A stretch of 42,681 nt of DNA, taken from an uncultured Clostridia bacterium (GTDB lineage: Bacteria > Bacillota > Clostridia > Christensenellales > Borkfalkiaceae). The stretch is from positions 1 to 42,681 of the forward strand of contig CALVPY010000022.1 of NCBI GenBank assembly GCA_944354535.1, in the 5' to 3' direction. The position numbers were made by a program, and so were the translations under genes. Under the pieces are notes generated by a model. The model saw only the letters and a program-made list of their open reading frames with translations, had not been told where the DNA came from and made no database searches. This document shows positions 24,419-33,104 of the stretch, piece after piece; position 1 is the stretch's first letter, and each line of letters starts with the position of its first letter.

Positions 24419-25756
24419 ATGTTAAACTTCCGGAAAGATCTGTATGCCGACGTGCGCATCGAGGACCGCTTCACGACGAGCATCCGCTACCGCGACGGCG
24501 CGCTCGAAGAGTGCAAGGAGACGACTAAGAAAAAGGCGTTTCTGCGCGTCTTCGACGGCAACATCTGGTACTATGCATCCACCTATAAAGTGGACGATCT
24601 GCAGGGCGAGCTCGATCGCCTCTACGAGAGCGCGACGCCGAACAAGGACATCGAAGCGCATCCCGTCGTCAGGCGTTTTCAGGCGAACACGGACGAAAAG
24701 ATGCTCTTTGCGGGAAAGAGCGTGAAAAAAGTGCCGCTTGCCGAAAAGCAGAAGCTGCTCGAAGCGCGCTTCCCCGCCTTTGCAGTCTCGGAATATGTGC
24801 GCATGAGCATCGCGCTCTATCTCGACCGTTACAGCGCCTATGAATTTTATTCTTCCAAGGGTGCTTCCCTCAAATGGGACTATCAGACCTGCGGCTGCGT
24901 CTTTTCCTTCGCGCTTGCGAACGAGAAGGATAATTTTTCCGAAATGTTTCAGCGCTCGGCGTTCAGCTTCGAAGAGCTCTCCGTTCCCGAAGAGGAGCTC
25001 AAAAGCGCCGTTCTGGAAGCGGAAAACTTCCTCCTGCACGCAAAGCCCGTGGAGGCGGGCGTCTATCCCGTCATCCTCGCGCCCGTCGTTGCGGGCGTCT
25101 TCGCGCACGAGTCCTTCGGCCACAAGTCGGAAGCGGACTTCATGCTCGGCGACGAGACGATGAAGAAGGAGTGGGCGCTCGGCACCAAAGTGGGCGCGGA
25201 CATCCTCTCCATCTACGACAGCGGCATCGACTTCGGGTCGGGCTATACCCCTTATGACGACGAAGGCACCAAAGCCACCAAGACCTATCTCATCAAAAAC
25301 GGCGTGCTTTCGGGGCGGCTGCACTCCGTTTCGACGGCGGCGGATCTTGGCGAATCGCCCACGGGCAATGCGCGCGCCATCAGCTGCGACTATGAGCCCA
25401 TCGTCCGCATGACGAACACCGTCATCGACGCGGGCGACAAGACGAAAGAGGAGCTTTTCGCGGGCATTAAACACGGCTATTATATCAAGACGCTCAAGCA
25501 CGGCTCGGGCATGAGCACCTTTACGATCGCACCCTCGCTTGCGTATGAGATCGTGGACGGCAAGGTGGGCGATCCCGTCAAGATCGCCGTCATCACGGGC
25601 AACGTCTTTGAGACGCTCGATCTCATCGACGGGCTCTCCGATCATACGGAGATGTTCTCCTTCGTGACGGGCGGCTGCGGCAAGATGGAACAGTACCCGC
25701 TCCCCGTCGGCTTCGGGGGCCCGTATGTGAGCATTGCGAAGATGAACGTACAGTAA
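24419..25756 (+). CDS. tldD: TldD-type metalloprotease subunit
   Basis: TldD is the catalytic half of the TldD/TldE zinc protease, known to process short unfolded peptides and some modified peptide precursors. The 445-residue protein has 'HESFGH' (230-235), the HExxxH zinc motif, within 'VAGVFAHESFGHKSEAD'. The C-terminal 'FSFVTGGCGKMEQYPLPVGF' (about residues 414-433) is typical of the family. AAGGAGG lies just upstream of the ATG; an in-frame ATG at 24395 sits within the leader hairpin and is less likely. The tldE partner follows after 13 nt. No precursor peptide gene for a modified peptide is visible nearby. Confidence 0.92.
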   Translation: MLNFRKDLYADVRIEDRFTTSIRYRDGALEECKETTKKKAFLRVFDGNIWYYASTYKVDDLQGELDRLYESATPNKDIEAHPVVRRFQANTDEKMLFAGKSVKKVPLAEKQKLLEARFPAFAVSEYVRMSIALYLDRYSAYEFYSSKGASLKWDYQTCGCVFSFALANEKDNFSEMFQRSAFSFEELSVPEEELKSAVLEAENFLLHAKPVEAGVYPVILAPVVAGVFAHESFGHKSEADFMLGDETMKKEWALGTKVGADILSIYDSGIDFGSGYTPYDDEGTKATKTYLIKNGVLSGRLHSVSTAADLGESPTGNARAISCDYEPIVRMTNTVIDAGDKTKEELFAGIKHGYYIKTLKHGSGMSTFTIAPSLAYEIVDGKVGDPVKIAVITGNVFETLDLIDGLSDHTEMFSFVTGGCGKMEQYPLPVGFGGPYVSIAKMNVQ

Positions 25757-25769
25757 GGAGGGAGCAGTC

Positions 25770-26996
25770 ATGGAACGCGAACGTATCATCACGAGATCGA
25801 CAACTTACAGCTGCAACCTTGCAGCGAGCCGCGCGGAATCGCTGCGCATCAACGAGGACATGGAGAAAGTCGTCCGCGTCTATGAGGGCGGCAAGATCGG
25901 TGTTGCGGCGTGCGTGGGCGACGAGGCGGACGAAACCCTTACGGAGCGCGCAAAGAACGCGCTTGGTCAGGGCATTCCCTATCCCTGTTCTTTGACGGAG
26001 CACAGCGTGCGCCATGAGGACGGGCGGGCACCTATTTTGGAGCCCAAGGACTTTCTGAAGACGGTCTCCCGCCTTGCAGAGCGGCTCAATAAAGCCTATC
26101 CCGACTTCATTTTCTCCAACAAGGTGATGCTCGGGGAGGAGGAGACTTTCTATACGAACAGCAGGGGAACGGACTTTTCCTATCGCGGGAATTATTTTGT
26201 GCTCGATATCGTCATCAAGGCGAAGTCCTCCGCGAACATCATGGATCTTTACTATGGCGCTATGCAGTCGTATTATGATGAGGACGCCATCGTCGAAGAC
26301 ATCGGCAAGCTTCTGAGCGTCTACAACAAGAAGCTCCCGCTGCCCGAAGAGGAGTTGCCCGTCATCATCTCCGTGCAGGAAGCTGCGCCCTATGCGCTCC
26401 GCGAGATGGCGGCGGAAGGGTACATGAGCGGCACCGGCCTTCTGAAGGGCAGGTTGGGCGAGAAGGTGTTCAACGAGAAGTTCTCCCTTCTCACCGACCG
26501 CGCGCCCCGCAACCGCGGCTGCTATCCTTTCTTCGATGCCGAAGGCACGGTGAAGGAAGGGGACAAGTTCTACTTCGTCAAAGAGGGCGTCTTTGAAGGA
26601 CTTGCGACGTGCAAGCGCACGGCACAGCAGTTCTCGCTGCCCCTTTCGGGAACGGCGGCATCAAGCTTCGACTCCGTCCCTGCGGCGGGGTTCGGCGGGG
26701 TGACCGTCGCAAATACGCACGCAAAACTTTCCGACATTGTAAAAGGCAAGGCCGTCTATGTTGCCGTCACGTCGGGCGGGGATATGACGCCCGACGGCAC
26801 GCTGGGACTCCCTGTCATGCTCGCCTATCTCTATGAGGACGGCAAGCTTGTGGGCGCGCTCCCCGAGTTCAGCCTTTCGGGAAGCCTCTTCGACGTCTTC
26901 GGCAAAGATTTTATGGGGGCGGCGGAAAACGATATTTTCTCCTTTGCAGACAAAGAAAAGGTGCTTGTCACGAAATTCAGACTCAACCGCGCCTGA
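25770..26996 (+). CDS. tldE: TldE/PmbA-type metalloprotease subunit
   Basis: The 408-residue partner of TldD. It lacks the HExxxH motif, as expected for the non-catalytic subunit. Diagnostic segments include 'TNSRGTDFSYRGNYF' (about 128-142), 'FNEKFSLLTDRAP', 'SLPLSGTAASSFDSVPA' and the C-terminal 'VSGGDMTPDG'-like stretch reading 'VTSGGDMTPDGTLGLP'. A strong AAGGAGG site precedes the ATG. TldE homologues are diverse in sequence; the pairing with tldD makes the assignment firm. Confidence 0.88.
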   Translation: MERERIITRSTTYSCNLAASRAESLRINEDMEKVVRVYEGGKIGVAACVGDEADETLTERAKNALGQGIPYPCSLTEHSVRHEDGRAPILEPKDFLKTVSRLAERLNKAYPDFIFSNKVMLGEEETFYTNSRGTDFSYRGNYFVLDIVIKAKSSANIMDLYYGAMQSYYDEDAIVEDIGKLLSVYNKKLPLPEEELPVIISVQEAAPYALREMAAEGYMSGTGLLKGRLGEKVFNEKFSLLTDRAPRNRGCYPFFDAEGTVKEGDKFYFVKEGVFEGLATCKRTAQQFSLPLSGTAASSFDSVPAAGFGGVTVANTHAKLSDIVKGKAVYVAVTSGGDMTPDGTLGLPVMLAYLYEDGKLVGALPEFSLSGSLFDVFGKDFMGAAENDIFSFADKEKVLVTKFRLNRA

Positions 26997-27024
26997 AAAT
27001 CATTCGGTTTATTTTGTAAAGCGC

Positions 27025-27058
27025 ATACCCGAGACGAAAGTTTCGGGTATCTTTTTTT
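27025..27058 (+). terminator. Intrinsic terminator after tldE
   Basis: ATACCCGA (27025-27032) pairs with TCGGGTAT (27043-27050), followed by C and seven T. Confidence 0.93.
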
Positions 27059-27087
27059 GAAATCTGACTTTTGGTGCGCTCATCGGG

Positions 27088-27138
27088 TTGACAAAATGTC
27101 ATAATTTGGATATGATACTGTCATATATTTTTATGACA
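27088..27138 (+). promoter_or_regulatory. Promoter and operator-like repeats of the 1145-aa gene
   Basis: TTGACA (27088-27093) and TATGAT (27111-27116) have a 17-bp spacer. TGTCATA occurs in the spacer (27097-27103), again at 27119-27125, and inverted as TATGACA at 27132-27138. The last two form a perfect 7-bp inverted repeat with a 6-base gap at the expected transcription start; the first two are 22 bp apart. This is a likely operator; its regulator is unknown. TGTCATA also resembles enterobacterial Pho-box halves, so phosphate control is an alternative. Confidence 0.65.
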
Positions 27139-27166
27139 AGCGCCTGCGGGCGCGCATGAGGAGAAC

Positions 27167-30100
27167 ATGGACAAAAGTCAGAGTGCGGCAGAAGCGAATG
27201 CCGCAGAGAGTACAGCATGGAATACGGGCAAGAGAAAGCGGCTTTCCGTTATTTTGGCCGTTTCGGCGATCGTGCTTGCGATCGGGATCGCGGCGGCGGT
27301 CATCATCCCGCGCTTCTTTCATCAGCCGGGGCGCAATGAGGTGGAGGCGGGCTTTTCCACCGTTCTGCTTCCCGTGCCGGAAGACGGCTCCACGCCTGCC
27401 GATCATACGGCGATCGAAAACGTCGGCTATATGAACAGCGTATTCAAGGCGCAGAAGACGTGGTATTCCGAGATGCACGGCGAGACGGACGCCGCCGTCA
27501 TGACGCAGAAGGTGAGTACCTACAAACAGTACGCGAACGATGTCCTCATCGTGGCGGACGTGACCAAGAGTTCGCTCGTGAAATCGGCACGGCAGTTCTG
27601 CTATGTCGGGGACGAAGTGCTCTGGCGCCTCGGCAGCAGCTACGATGCCGAGACGTTTGACGAGATGCTCTCGCTGCAGTGGGAGTCGGGCGATCCCTGC
27701 GCGCGCATGAGCACGGAGGACTTCATGGCGCAGAACGGACTTCCCGCTTCGGAGTTCTGCGTCTATGTCATCAATGAAGAGACGCTGCTCTCTGCCGACC
27801 GCGTCGTAAAGAACGGGGACGGCACCTATTCGCAGACGTACCGCCTCGATCCCGCAAAGGACAAGGCGCCCGCATATTATGCCAATCAGATGGTGTTCTC
27901 GGGCGGGCTCACCGCGCTCCCCGAGTTTTCCGCAATCGAGGTGACGTTCACGTTCGATGAAGATTGGCGCATCCTGAAGAGCGTGGTGGACGAGTCCTAT
28001 CGCGCCGCCTTAGGGTTCAGCGTCAACTGTTCATCCCGATTCACGACGGATTTTGAGTATGATACGCCGCGTGCGGAGAGCACGGCATACGAGGAATATT
28101 TTGTCCGCTATGCGGGCAAGGGGGAGGCGGGGGAACCCGAAAAGCCGCTTCCGACCCTTGCGGGCTGCCTTGCAGACTGCTTTGAACGCCTGGCGGAAGG
28201 AGCGGTCTCCTTTGACGCGGAGCTGACGGCGGAACAGGCACGGCTTTCGGGCGCGCTTTGGCTGGATATCGGCGATATGACGCTCAACGACATCGACCTG
28301 CGTGCCGACTTCGGCGCCCTCCGCGTTTGGCTGGAGGAGGGAACGGCTTATCTTTCCTGCGGAAGCCTCAACGGCAAGGCCGCCGCGGAGGAGTTTTTGG
28401 CGCTTCCCGGCGCGCCCGAAGGCGGGCAGGCGTTTGCTGCGGAACTTTTGGAACAGCTCGGGAAGGGCGACTTCCGTTATGACGACGCGGGGGCCGAGCT
28501 CAATGCCGAGCTCTCCCTCGGAGACGGGGGCGTGATGCCTCTGAAGATCGCATTCCTCTTTGACGAGGAGGGCGGCGCCTCGCTCGGCGAGATAAGCCTG
28601 AGCTTTGAGGCGGGCGGGATGCCCGTCGGGTTGAAGCTCGTTCCCGGGGAGAGGGAACCTGCTCCGCTCACGGCGGCGGAGAAGGCGGCTTTTGCCGACC
28701 TTTCCCCCGTGCTGGAACGGGCGCTTCCCCTCATCGGCGGACGCGCGCTCTCCTTCGGCGGCAGCGTGTCGATCGATCTCGGGGATACCGCGCTCTCCGC
28801 AGACATCTTACGCGGAACATTGGAATGGGGGAACGGCTTTGCGCTGACCGTGGAGTGCGGCGTCCGTCTCGGCGGCGCCGAACAGCGGCTGTATCTCACT
28901 GCGGACGATGAGGAACTCCGCATCGTATGCGGGAAGTTCGGGCTCTGTGTTGCGCTCGGCGATCAACATACCGCGGAGGAGCTGAGCAGCCTGTTCGCCC
29001 GCGTACAGGGGCTTGCCGAACGCTTGGGCATACAGCTGCAGCTCCCCGATCTTTCTTCTCTCCTTTCCTTCGATCCGAGCGATCTTGCTGCTTTTCTGAA
29101 CGGGATGCGGCTGACGGAAGTGCCCGACGCCCTGCTGGGTGCGGAGGGGAACGGGTTCACCCTCCGCATCGCGGAACATCCGGAGAGCGTCTTCCTCGTG
29201 GACGGGGAGTACGCGGGCGAGGGCGTGACCGTACAGACGCAGCTCTCCGTCGATGTGTTGGAAGAAGCGCTGCAGCTTCCCTCTGCCGACTATTTCACGT
29301 TGGACGATCTCAATGAGCTCCTCGGCTATATCGAAGCGGTCTTCAATACCCTTTCCGCTCCCAACGTATCGGGCGAGCTTTCTTTTGCCGCAGGGGATGC
29401 CGCGCTTTCGGGGGAATACCGCAAGCAGGGGAACGATCGCTATCTTTCGCTTTCGGGGACTGAGAGCGCTGCACGGCCGCTCTTTTTGCAGGCATGGCTG
29501 CAGGGCGGAGAGCAAGGGGCGGTTTATGTGTCCGCGTCAAATTCTGCCTTCGACGCGGAGGGTGCGCTCACGCTGAAGCTGCCGCTTTCTGAACTTGGCT
29601 GCATCTTCTTCGCCCCTTCTTTCGGGGATATTCTCGGCTCGTCCGGGATGATCGGGAGTGGAGGCCTCGGCCAATTGATCGGGTCGGTCACGGTGGGGGA
29701 TGTGTTTTCCCTCGCGCTGGACGGGAGTGCCTTCGGTTTGCAGGGTGACATTGAAGTGCAGTTGGAAAAGAAGACGGAGAACGGCGCAGCGGTGCTCGGG
29801 GCTTTGTGCATTGCCGTCGGAGATGCAGAGCTGCGCCTGAATGAGATCGGGTGCGGCGGCGCCGTCTCCCTTCCCGAAGTCCCTTCTGCCGTACAGTACG
29901 ATCTGACGGGGCTCGGTTCGCTTGCCGCCGAGGCGATCGGGGCGTTGACGGACGTTGGGAGCGGCTCCCTTGCGCTCAAGGACGGCATCTTCCTGAACGG
30001 GACGGTCACGATGGCTGCGCTCGGCGATCCGCTCGTGATCGCCGTCTCGGCGGCGGTCTATCCGCAGACGGAAGAGGGGCTCGTCGTCAATGCGCGCCTG

Positions 30101-30604
30101 CACTATGAAAAGAATGCGCTCTTCAATCAGGGGGCGGCAACCGTCGATCTGACCGTGAAGGGCGGCAAGATCATGATGCGGCGCGATATCGACGAGGCTC
30201 CCGTGCAGACGACGACGGAAGAATTCGGCGCGGATATCAAGTACTATGTGAGTTATCTCCTGAATGCTTCCAAGTTGGTGGAGATGTTCTTCCCCGAGAT
30301 CGAGATCGCCCTTCCCGAAGAGAGTGCCGACCTCGGCGCGAAGGCCGCACATTTTATTTCCGCTTACAGCGGCTCGGAACTGACGGTCAACGGCGGCGCG
30401 CTTTTGGGCAGCAAATTCGGCGATGTCGGCGTGAGCTTCGGTGCGGCGGAAAACGGGGCGATGAAGATCGACTTTTCTACTTCCGTGACGATCGTCTTGA
30501 AGAGTACCGTATCGGGCAGTATGACGCTGTGCGGGGAGGACGAGATGGAGTATGTTCCCGCCGATCTTTTCGAACAGCTTTCGGACGGCGCGGAAGAGAT
30601 CTGA
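27167..30604 (+). CDS. Large membrane-anchored repeat-rich protein of unknown function, 1145 aa
   Basis: A short polar N-terminus, the basic 'GKRKR' (21-25) and one hydrophobic helix (about 26-48) anchor a very large extracytoplasmic region of about 1095 residues. The first part (about 55-310) resembles a single beta-rich domain. The rest (about 325-1140) is a series of loosely similar beta-strand units, recognised by recurring patterns such as 'GALWLDIGDMTLNDIDL', 'GGSVSIDLGDTALSADI', 'GELSFAAGDAALSGEY' and 'GSLALKDGIFLNGTV'. It is acidic and poor in Lys. Half-barrel lipid-carrier folds (LolA/LppX-like) or AsmA-like bridge proteins are possible, but this is a guess from pattern only. AGGAG precedes the ATG. 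It is monocistronic, with its own operator-bearing promoter and a terminator. Confidence 0.85.
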   Translation: MDKSQSAAEANAAESTAWNTGKRKRLSVILAVSAIVLAIGIAAAVIIPRFFHQPGRNEVEAGFSTVLLPVPEDGSTPADHTAIENVGYMNSVFKAQKTWYSEMHGETDAAVMTQKVSTYKQYANDVLIVADVTKSSLVKSARQFCYVGDEVLWRLGSSYDAETFDEMLSLQWESGDPCARMSTEDFMAQNGLPASEFCVYVINEETLLSADRVVKNGDGTYSQTYRLDPAKDKAPAYYANQMVFSGGLTALPEFSAIEVTFTFDEDWRILKSVVDESYRAALGFSVNCSSRFTTDFEYDTPRAESTAYEEYFVRYAGKGEAGEPEKPLPTLAGCLADCFERLAEGAVSFDAELTAEQARLSGALWLDIGDMTLNDIDLRADFGALRVWLEEGTAYLSCGSLNGKAAAEEFLALPGAPEGGQAFAAELLEQLGKGDFRYDDAGAELNAELSLGDGGVMPLKIAFLFDEEGGASLGEISLSFEAGGMPVGLKLVPGEREPAPLTAAEKAAFADLSPVLERALPLIGGRALSFGGSVSIDLGDTALSADILRGTLEWGNGFALTVECGVRLGGAEQRLYLTADDEELRIVCGKFGLCVALGDQHTAEELSSLFARVQGLAERLGIQLQLPDLSSLLSFDPSDLAAFLNGMRLTEVPDALLGAEGNGFTLRIAEHPESVFLVDGEYAGEGVTVQTQLSVDVLEEALQLPSADYFTLDDLNELLGYIEAVFNTLSAPNVSGELSFAAGDAALSGEYRKQGNDRYLSLSGTESAARPLFLQAWLQGGEQGAVYVSASNSAFDAEGALTLKLPLSELGCIFFAPSFGDILGSSGMIGSGGLGQLIGSVTVGDVFSLALDGSAFGLQGDIEVQLEKKTENGAAVLGALCIAVGDAELRLNEIGCGGAVSLPEVPSAVQYDLTGLGSLAAEAIGALTDVGSGSLALKDGIFLNGTVTMAALGDPLVIAVSAAVYPQTEEGLVVNARLHYEKNALFNQGAATVDLTVKGGKIMMRRDIDEAPVQTTTEEFGADIKYYVSYLLNASKLVEMFFPEIEIALPEESADLGAKAAHFISAYSGSELTVNGGALLGSKFGDVGVSFGAAENGAMKIDFSTSVTIVLKSTVSGSMTLCGEDEMEYVPADLFEQLSDGAEEI

Positions 30605-30699
30605 GCAAATTCAAACATACCGCTTTGGAAAGGGGCGCATTGGGGTTGGGCGATAAGCTCGTCCCGAAGGCACTCTTTCACAAAAGCAAAAGAAAATAG

Positions 30700-30739
30700 A
30701 GAGGACAGCCAAGAATCTTGCGCTGTTCTCTTGCTTTTT
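30700..30739 (+). terminator. Intrinsic terminator after the 1145-aa gene
   Basis: AGAGGACAGC (30700-30709) pairs with GCTGTTCTCT (30722-30731, one G-T pair) and CAAG with CTTG inside, followed by TTGC and six T. The 95 bases between the stop codon and the hairpin show no other feature. Confidence 0.85.
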
Positions 30740-30758
30740 TCCGAGAATATGATATAAT
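30731..30758 (+). promoter_or_regulatory. Promoter of the dehydrogenase-malic enzyme operon
   Basis: TTGCTT (30731-30736) and TATAAT (30753-30758) have a 16-bp spacer; the -35 overlaps the upstream terminator tail. The expected leader of about 130 nt contains two small hairpins (near 30782-30806 and 30834-30850) but no riboswitch I recognise. Confidence 0.7.
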
Positions 30759-30893
30759 ATCTATTAGAATGGGCGAGAATGGGACTCTTCCCGAAAAGGG
30801 AGAGCGAAAAGCACGGTCTCATCCCGCCGAGGCGTGCCGCATCGGCATGCAAGGAAAAGAAGAAACTACATTTTAAGAGGTAACAGCAAAACT

Positions 30894-31829
30894 ATGAGCA
30901 GACATTCCAAGATCAGTATCATCGGTGCCGGCACCGTGGGCGCGACCGCGGCGTTCTCCATTGCAACGCAGCGCCTCGTCTCCGAACTTGCCATCATCGA
31001 CATCAACGCGGCGAAAGCCGAGGGCGAAGCGATGGACATCAGCCACGGCCTCATCACGATGGGGGCGATGAACATCCACAGCGGCACCTATGAGGACGTG
31101 AAGGACAGCGACATCATCGTCGTTGCCGCGGGCCTCGGCAGAAAGCCCGGCGAAACGCGCCTCGACCTTGCTACGAAGAACATCGGCATTGCGCGCGACA
31201 TCGCACAGAACATCATGAAGTACTACAACGGCGGCGTCATCATCGTCGTCTCCAACCCCGTGGACGTCCTCACCTACGTCATCCAGAAGGAGACGGGCCT
31301 CCCCGCGGGCAAGGTCATGGGTACGGGTACCATGCTCGACAGCGCGCGTTTCCGCTATCTTCTGAGCACATCGCTCTCTGCGGATATCCGCAACATCCAC
31401 GGCTTCATGGCGGGCGAGCACGGCGAGAGCCAGTTTGCCGTCTGGAGCTCGGTACACGTCTCCTCCATGCCGATCGACAACTACTGCGCAAAGCGCGGCA
31501 TCTCCCTCAATAAGGAAGAGCTCGTTACCAACATCATCGGTTCGGGCGCGCAGGTCATCAAGCGCAAGGGCATGACCAACTTCGCGATCGCCGCCATCGT
31601 CGCAGAGCTCTGCGGCACCATCATGCGCGACAGAGGAAGCATTCTCACCGTCACTTCCTGCCTCGACAATTACTACGGTATCAGCGACGTCTGCATCAGC
31701 GTTCCCTGCATCATCGGCAAAGAGGGCATCCTCGACCATCTTGCTTATGACTTCAACGAAGAGGAGATGGCAAAACTCAAGAAGTCCGCAGAGAGCATCC
31801 GCTCCTTCATGGACAGCCTCAACGTATAA
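30894..31829 (+). CDS. LDH-type NAD-dependent dehydrogenase, probably malate-specific
   Basis: A 311-residue member of the lactate/malate dehydrogenase family. 'IIGAGTVGATAA' (9-20) binds NAD; Asp149, Arg152 and His176 ('GEHGES') form the catalytic set. The backbone is LDH-like ('KPGETRLDL', 'SNPVDVLTYV'). At the position that distinguishes substrates (residue 102 in LDH numbering), L-lactate dehydrogenases have Gln while malate dehydrogenases have Arg; here 'GLGRKPGETR' has Arg83. A Gln-to-Arg change here is known to turn Bacillus LDH into a malate dehydrogenase. The malic enzyme gene downstream supports oxaloacetate/malate as substrates. Automatic annotation would probably say L-lactate dehydrogenase. 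AAGAGGT precedes the ATG by 12 bases. Confidence 0.88.
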   Translation: MSRHSKISIIGAGTVGATAAFSIATQRLVSELAIIDINAAKAEGEAMDISHGLITMGAMNIHSGTYEDVKDSDIIVVAAGLGRKPGETRLDLATKNIGIARDIAQNIMKYYNGGVIIVVSNPVDVLTYVIQKETGLPAGKVMGTGTMLDSARFRYLLSTSLSADIRNIHGFMAGEHGESQFAVWSSVHVSSMPIDNYCAKRGISLNKEELVTNIIGSGAQVIKRKGMTNFAIAAIVAELCGTIMRDRGSILTVTSCLDNYYGISDVCISVPCIIGKEGILDHLAYDFNEEEMAKLKKSAESIRSFMDSLNV

Positions 31830-31852
31830 ACAATTTACAGGAGTTTGTATTT

Positions 31853-33025
31853 ATGGATAAGAAGCAATTTGCATTGGACAAACACCGCGAATGGGCGGGC
31901 AAGATCGAAGTCGTCACCCGCGCACCCATCACCAACCGCGAAGAACTCGCCGTCGCCTATACGCCAGGCGTCGCTGAGCCCTGCCTTGAGATCAGCAAGG
32001 ATGTCGATCTTTCCTACGTCTACACCCGCCGCTCCAACCTTGTGGCGGTCATCACGGACGGCACGGCAGTCCTCGGCCTCGGCGATATCGGCCCCGAAGC
32101 GGGTATGCCCGTCATGGAGGGCAAGTGCGCCCTCTTCAAGACCTTCGGCGACGTAGACGCCTTCCCGCTCTGTATCCGTTCGAAGGACGTCGATGAGATC
32201 GTCAAGACCGTCTCCCTCCTTGCAGGGAGCTTCGGCGGCATCAACCTCGAAGACATTTCCGCGCCCCGCTGCTTTGAGATCGAGAAGAGGCTCAAAGAGG
32301 TGTGCGATATCCCCGTCTTCCACGACGACCAGCACGGTACGGCGATCGTCACGATGGCAGCCATGCTCAACGCGCTCAAGCTTGCAGGCAAGAAGATCGA
32401 AGATATTTCCGTCGTCGTCAACGGTTCGGGTGCCGCGGGCATCGCCATCACCAAGCTCCTCATGAGCAAGGGCCTTAAGAAGGTCATCCTCTGCGACAGG
32501 AAGGGCGCCATCTACGAGGGCCGCGACGGCCTCAACCCCATCAAGGAAGAGATGGCGAAGATCTCCAACCTCGAAAAGAAGGCGGGCTCGCTCGCAGACG
32601 TCGTCAAGGGCGCAGATGTGTTTATCGGCGTCTCCGCACCCGGCAGCCTCACGCAGGAGATGGTCCGCACGATGGCAAAGGATCCCATCATCTTTGCGAT
32701 GGCAAACCCCGTGCCCGAGATCATGCCCGACGAGGCGGCAGCCGCAGGCGCGAAGATCATCGGTACCGGCCGCAGCGATTTCCCCAACCAGATCAACAAC
32801 GTGCTCGCATTCCCCGGCATCTTCCGCGGTGCGCTCGACGTGCGTGCAAGCGACATCAACGACGAGATGAAGATCGCGGCGGCAGAGGCGATCGCTTCCG
32901 TCATCCCCGAAAGCGAGCTCCGCCCCGACTATATCATCCCCGATTCCTTCGATCCCCGCGTCAAGGATGCGGTCGCAAACGCCGTCAAGGCAGCTGCCAT
33001 CAGAACGGGCGTTGCAAGAAAGTAA
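31853..33025 (+). CDS. Malic enzyme (NAD(P)-dependent, decarboxylating)
   Basis: Oxidatively decarboxylates malate to pyruvate and CO2. The 390-residue length is the short bacterial form. 'VAYTPGVAEPC' (34-44) is the family start, 'KCALFKTFGDVDAFPL' carries the catalytic lysine near residue 92, 'FHDDQHGTAIV' binds the metal ion, and 'VVNGSGAAGIAI' is the nucleotide-binding loop. AGGAG lies nine bases before the ATG. It follows the dehydrogenase by 23 nt in one operon; together they would link oxaloacetate, malate and pyruvate. A terminator follows directly. Confidence 0.95.
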   Translation: MDKKQFALDKHREWAGKIEVVTRAPITNREELAVAYTPGVAEPCLEISKDVDLSYVYTRRSNLVAVITDGTAVLGLGDIGPEAGMPVMEGKCALFKTFGDVDAFPLCIRSKDVDEIVKTVSLLAGSFGGINLEDISAPRCFEIEKRLKEVCDIPVFHDDQHGTAIVTMAAMLNALKLAGKKIEDISVVVNGSGAAGIAITKLLMSKGLKKVILCDRKGAIYEGRDGLNPIKEEMAKISNLEKKAGSLADVVKGADVFIGVSAPGSLTQEMVRTMAKDPIIFAMANPVPEIMPDEAAAAGAKIIGTGRSDFPNQINNVLAFPGIFRGALDVRASDINDEMKIAAAEAIASVIPESELRPDYIIPDSFDPRVKDAVANAVKAAAIRTGVARK

Positions 33026-33039
33026 GCGAAACTTCAACG

Positions 33040-33067
33040 AAAAGAGCCGAGTGATCTCGGCTCTTTT
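33040..33067 (+). terminator. Intrinsic terminator after malic enzyme
   Basis: AAAAGAGCCGAG pairs with CTCGGCTCTTTT around TGAT, a 12-bp stem with a short T-run. Confidence 0.92.
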
Positions 33068-33104
33068 GCTGTTCTTTTCGGGTGTTTTCGGCATACTATA
33101 GAGG

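Noticed and set aside
30759-30893. Possible riboswitch in the leader of the dehydrogenase operon
   Set aside because: Only two small hairpins are visible, with no conserved core of any class that I recognise and no terminator or anti-terminator pair.
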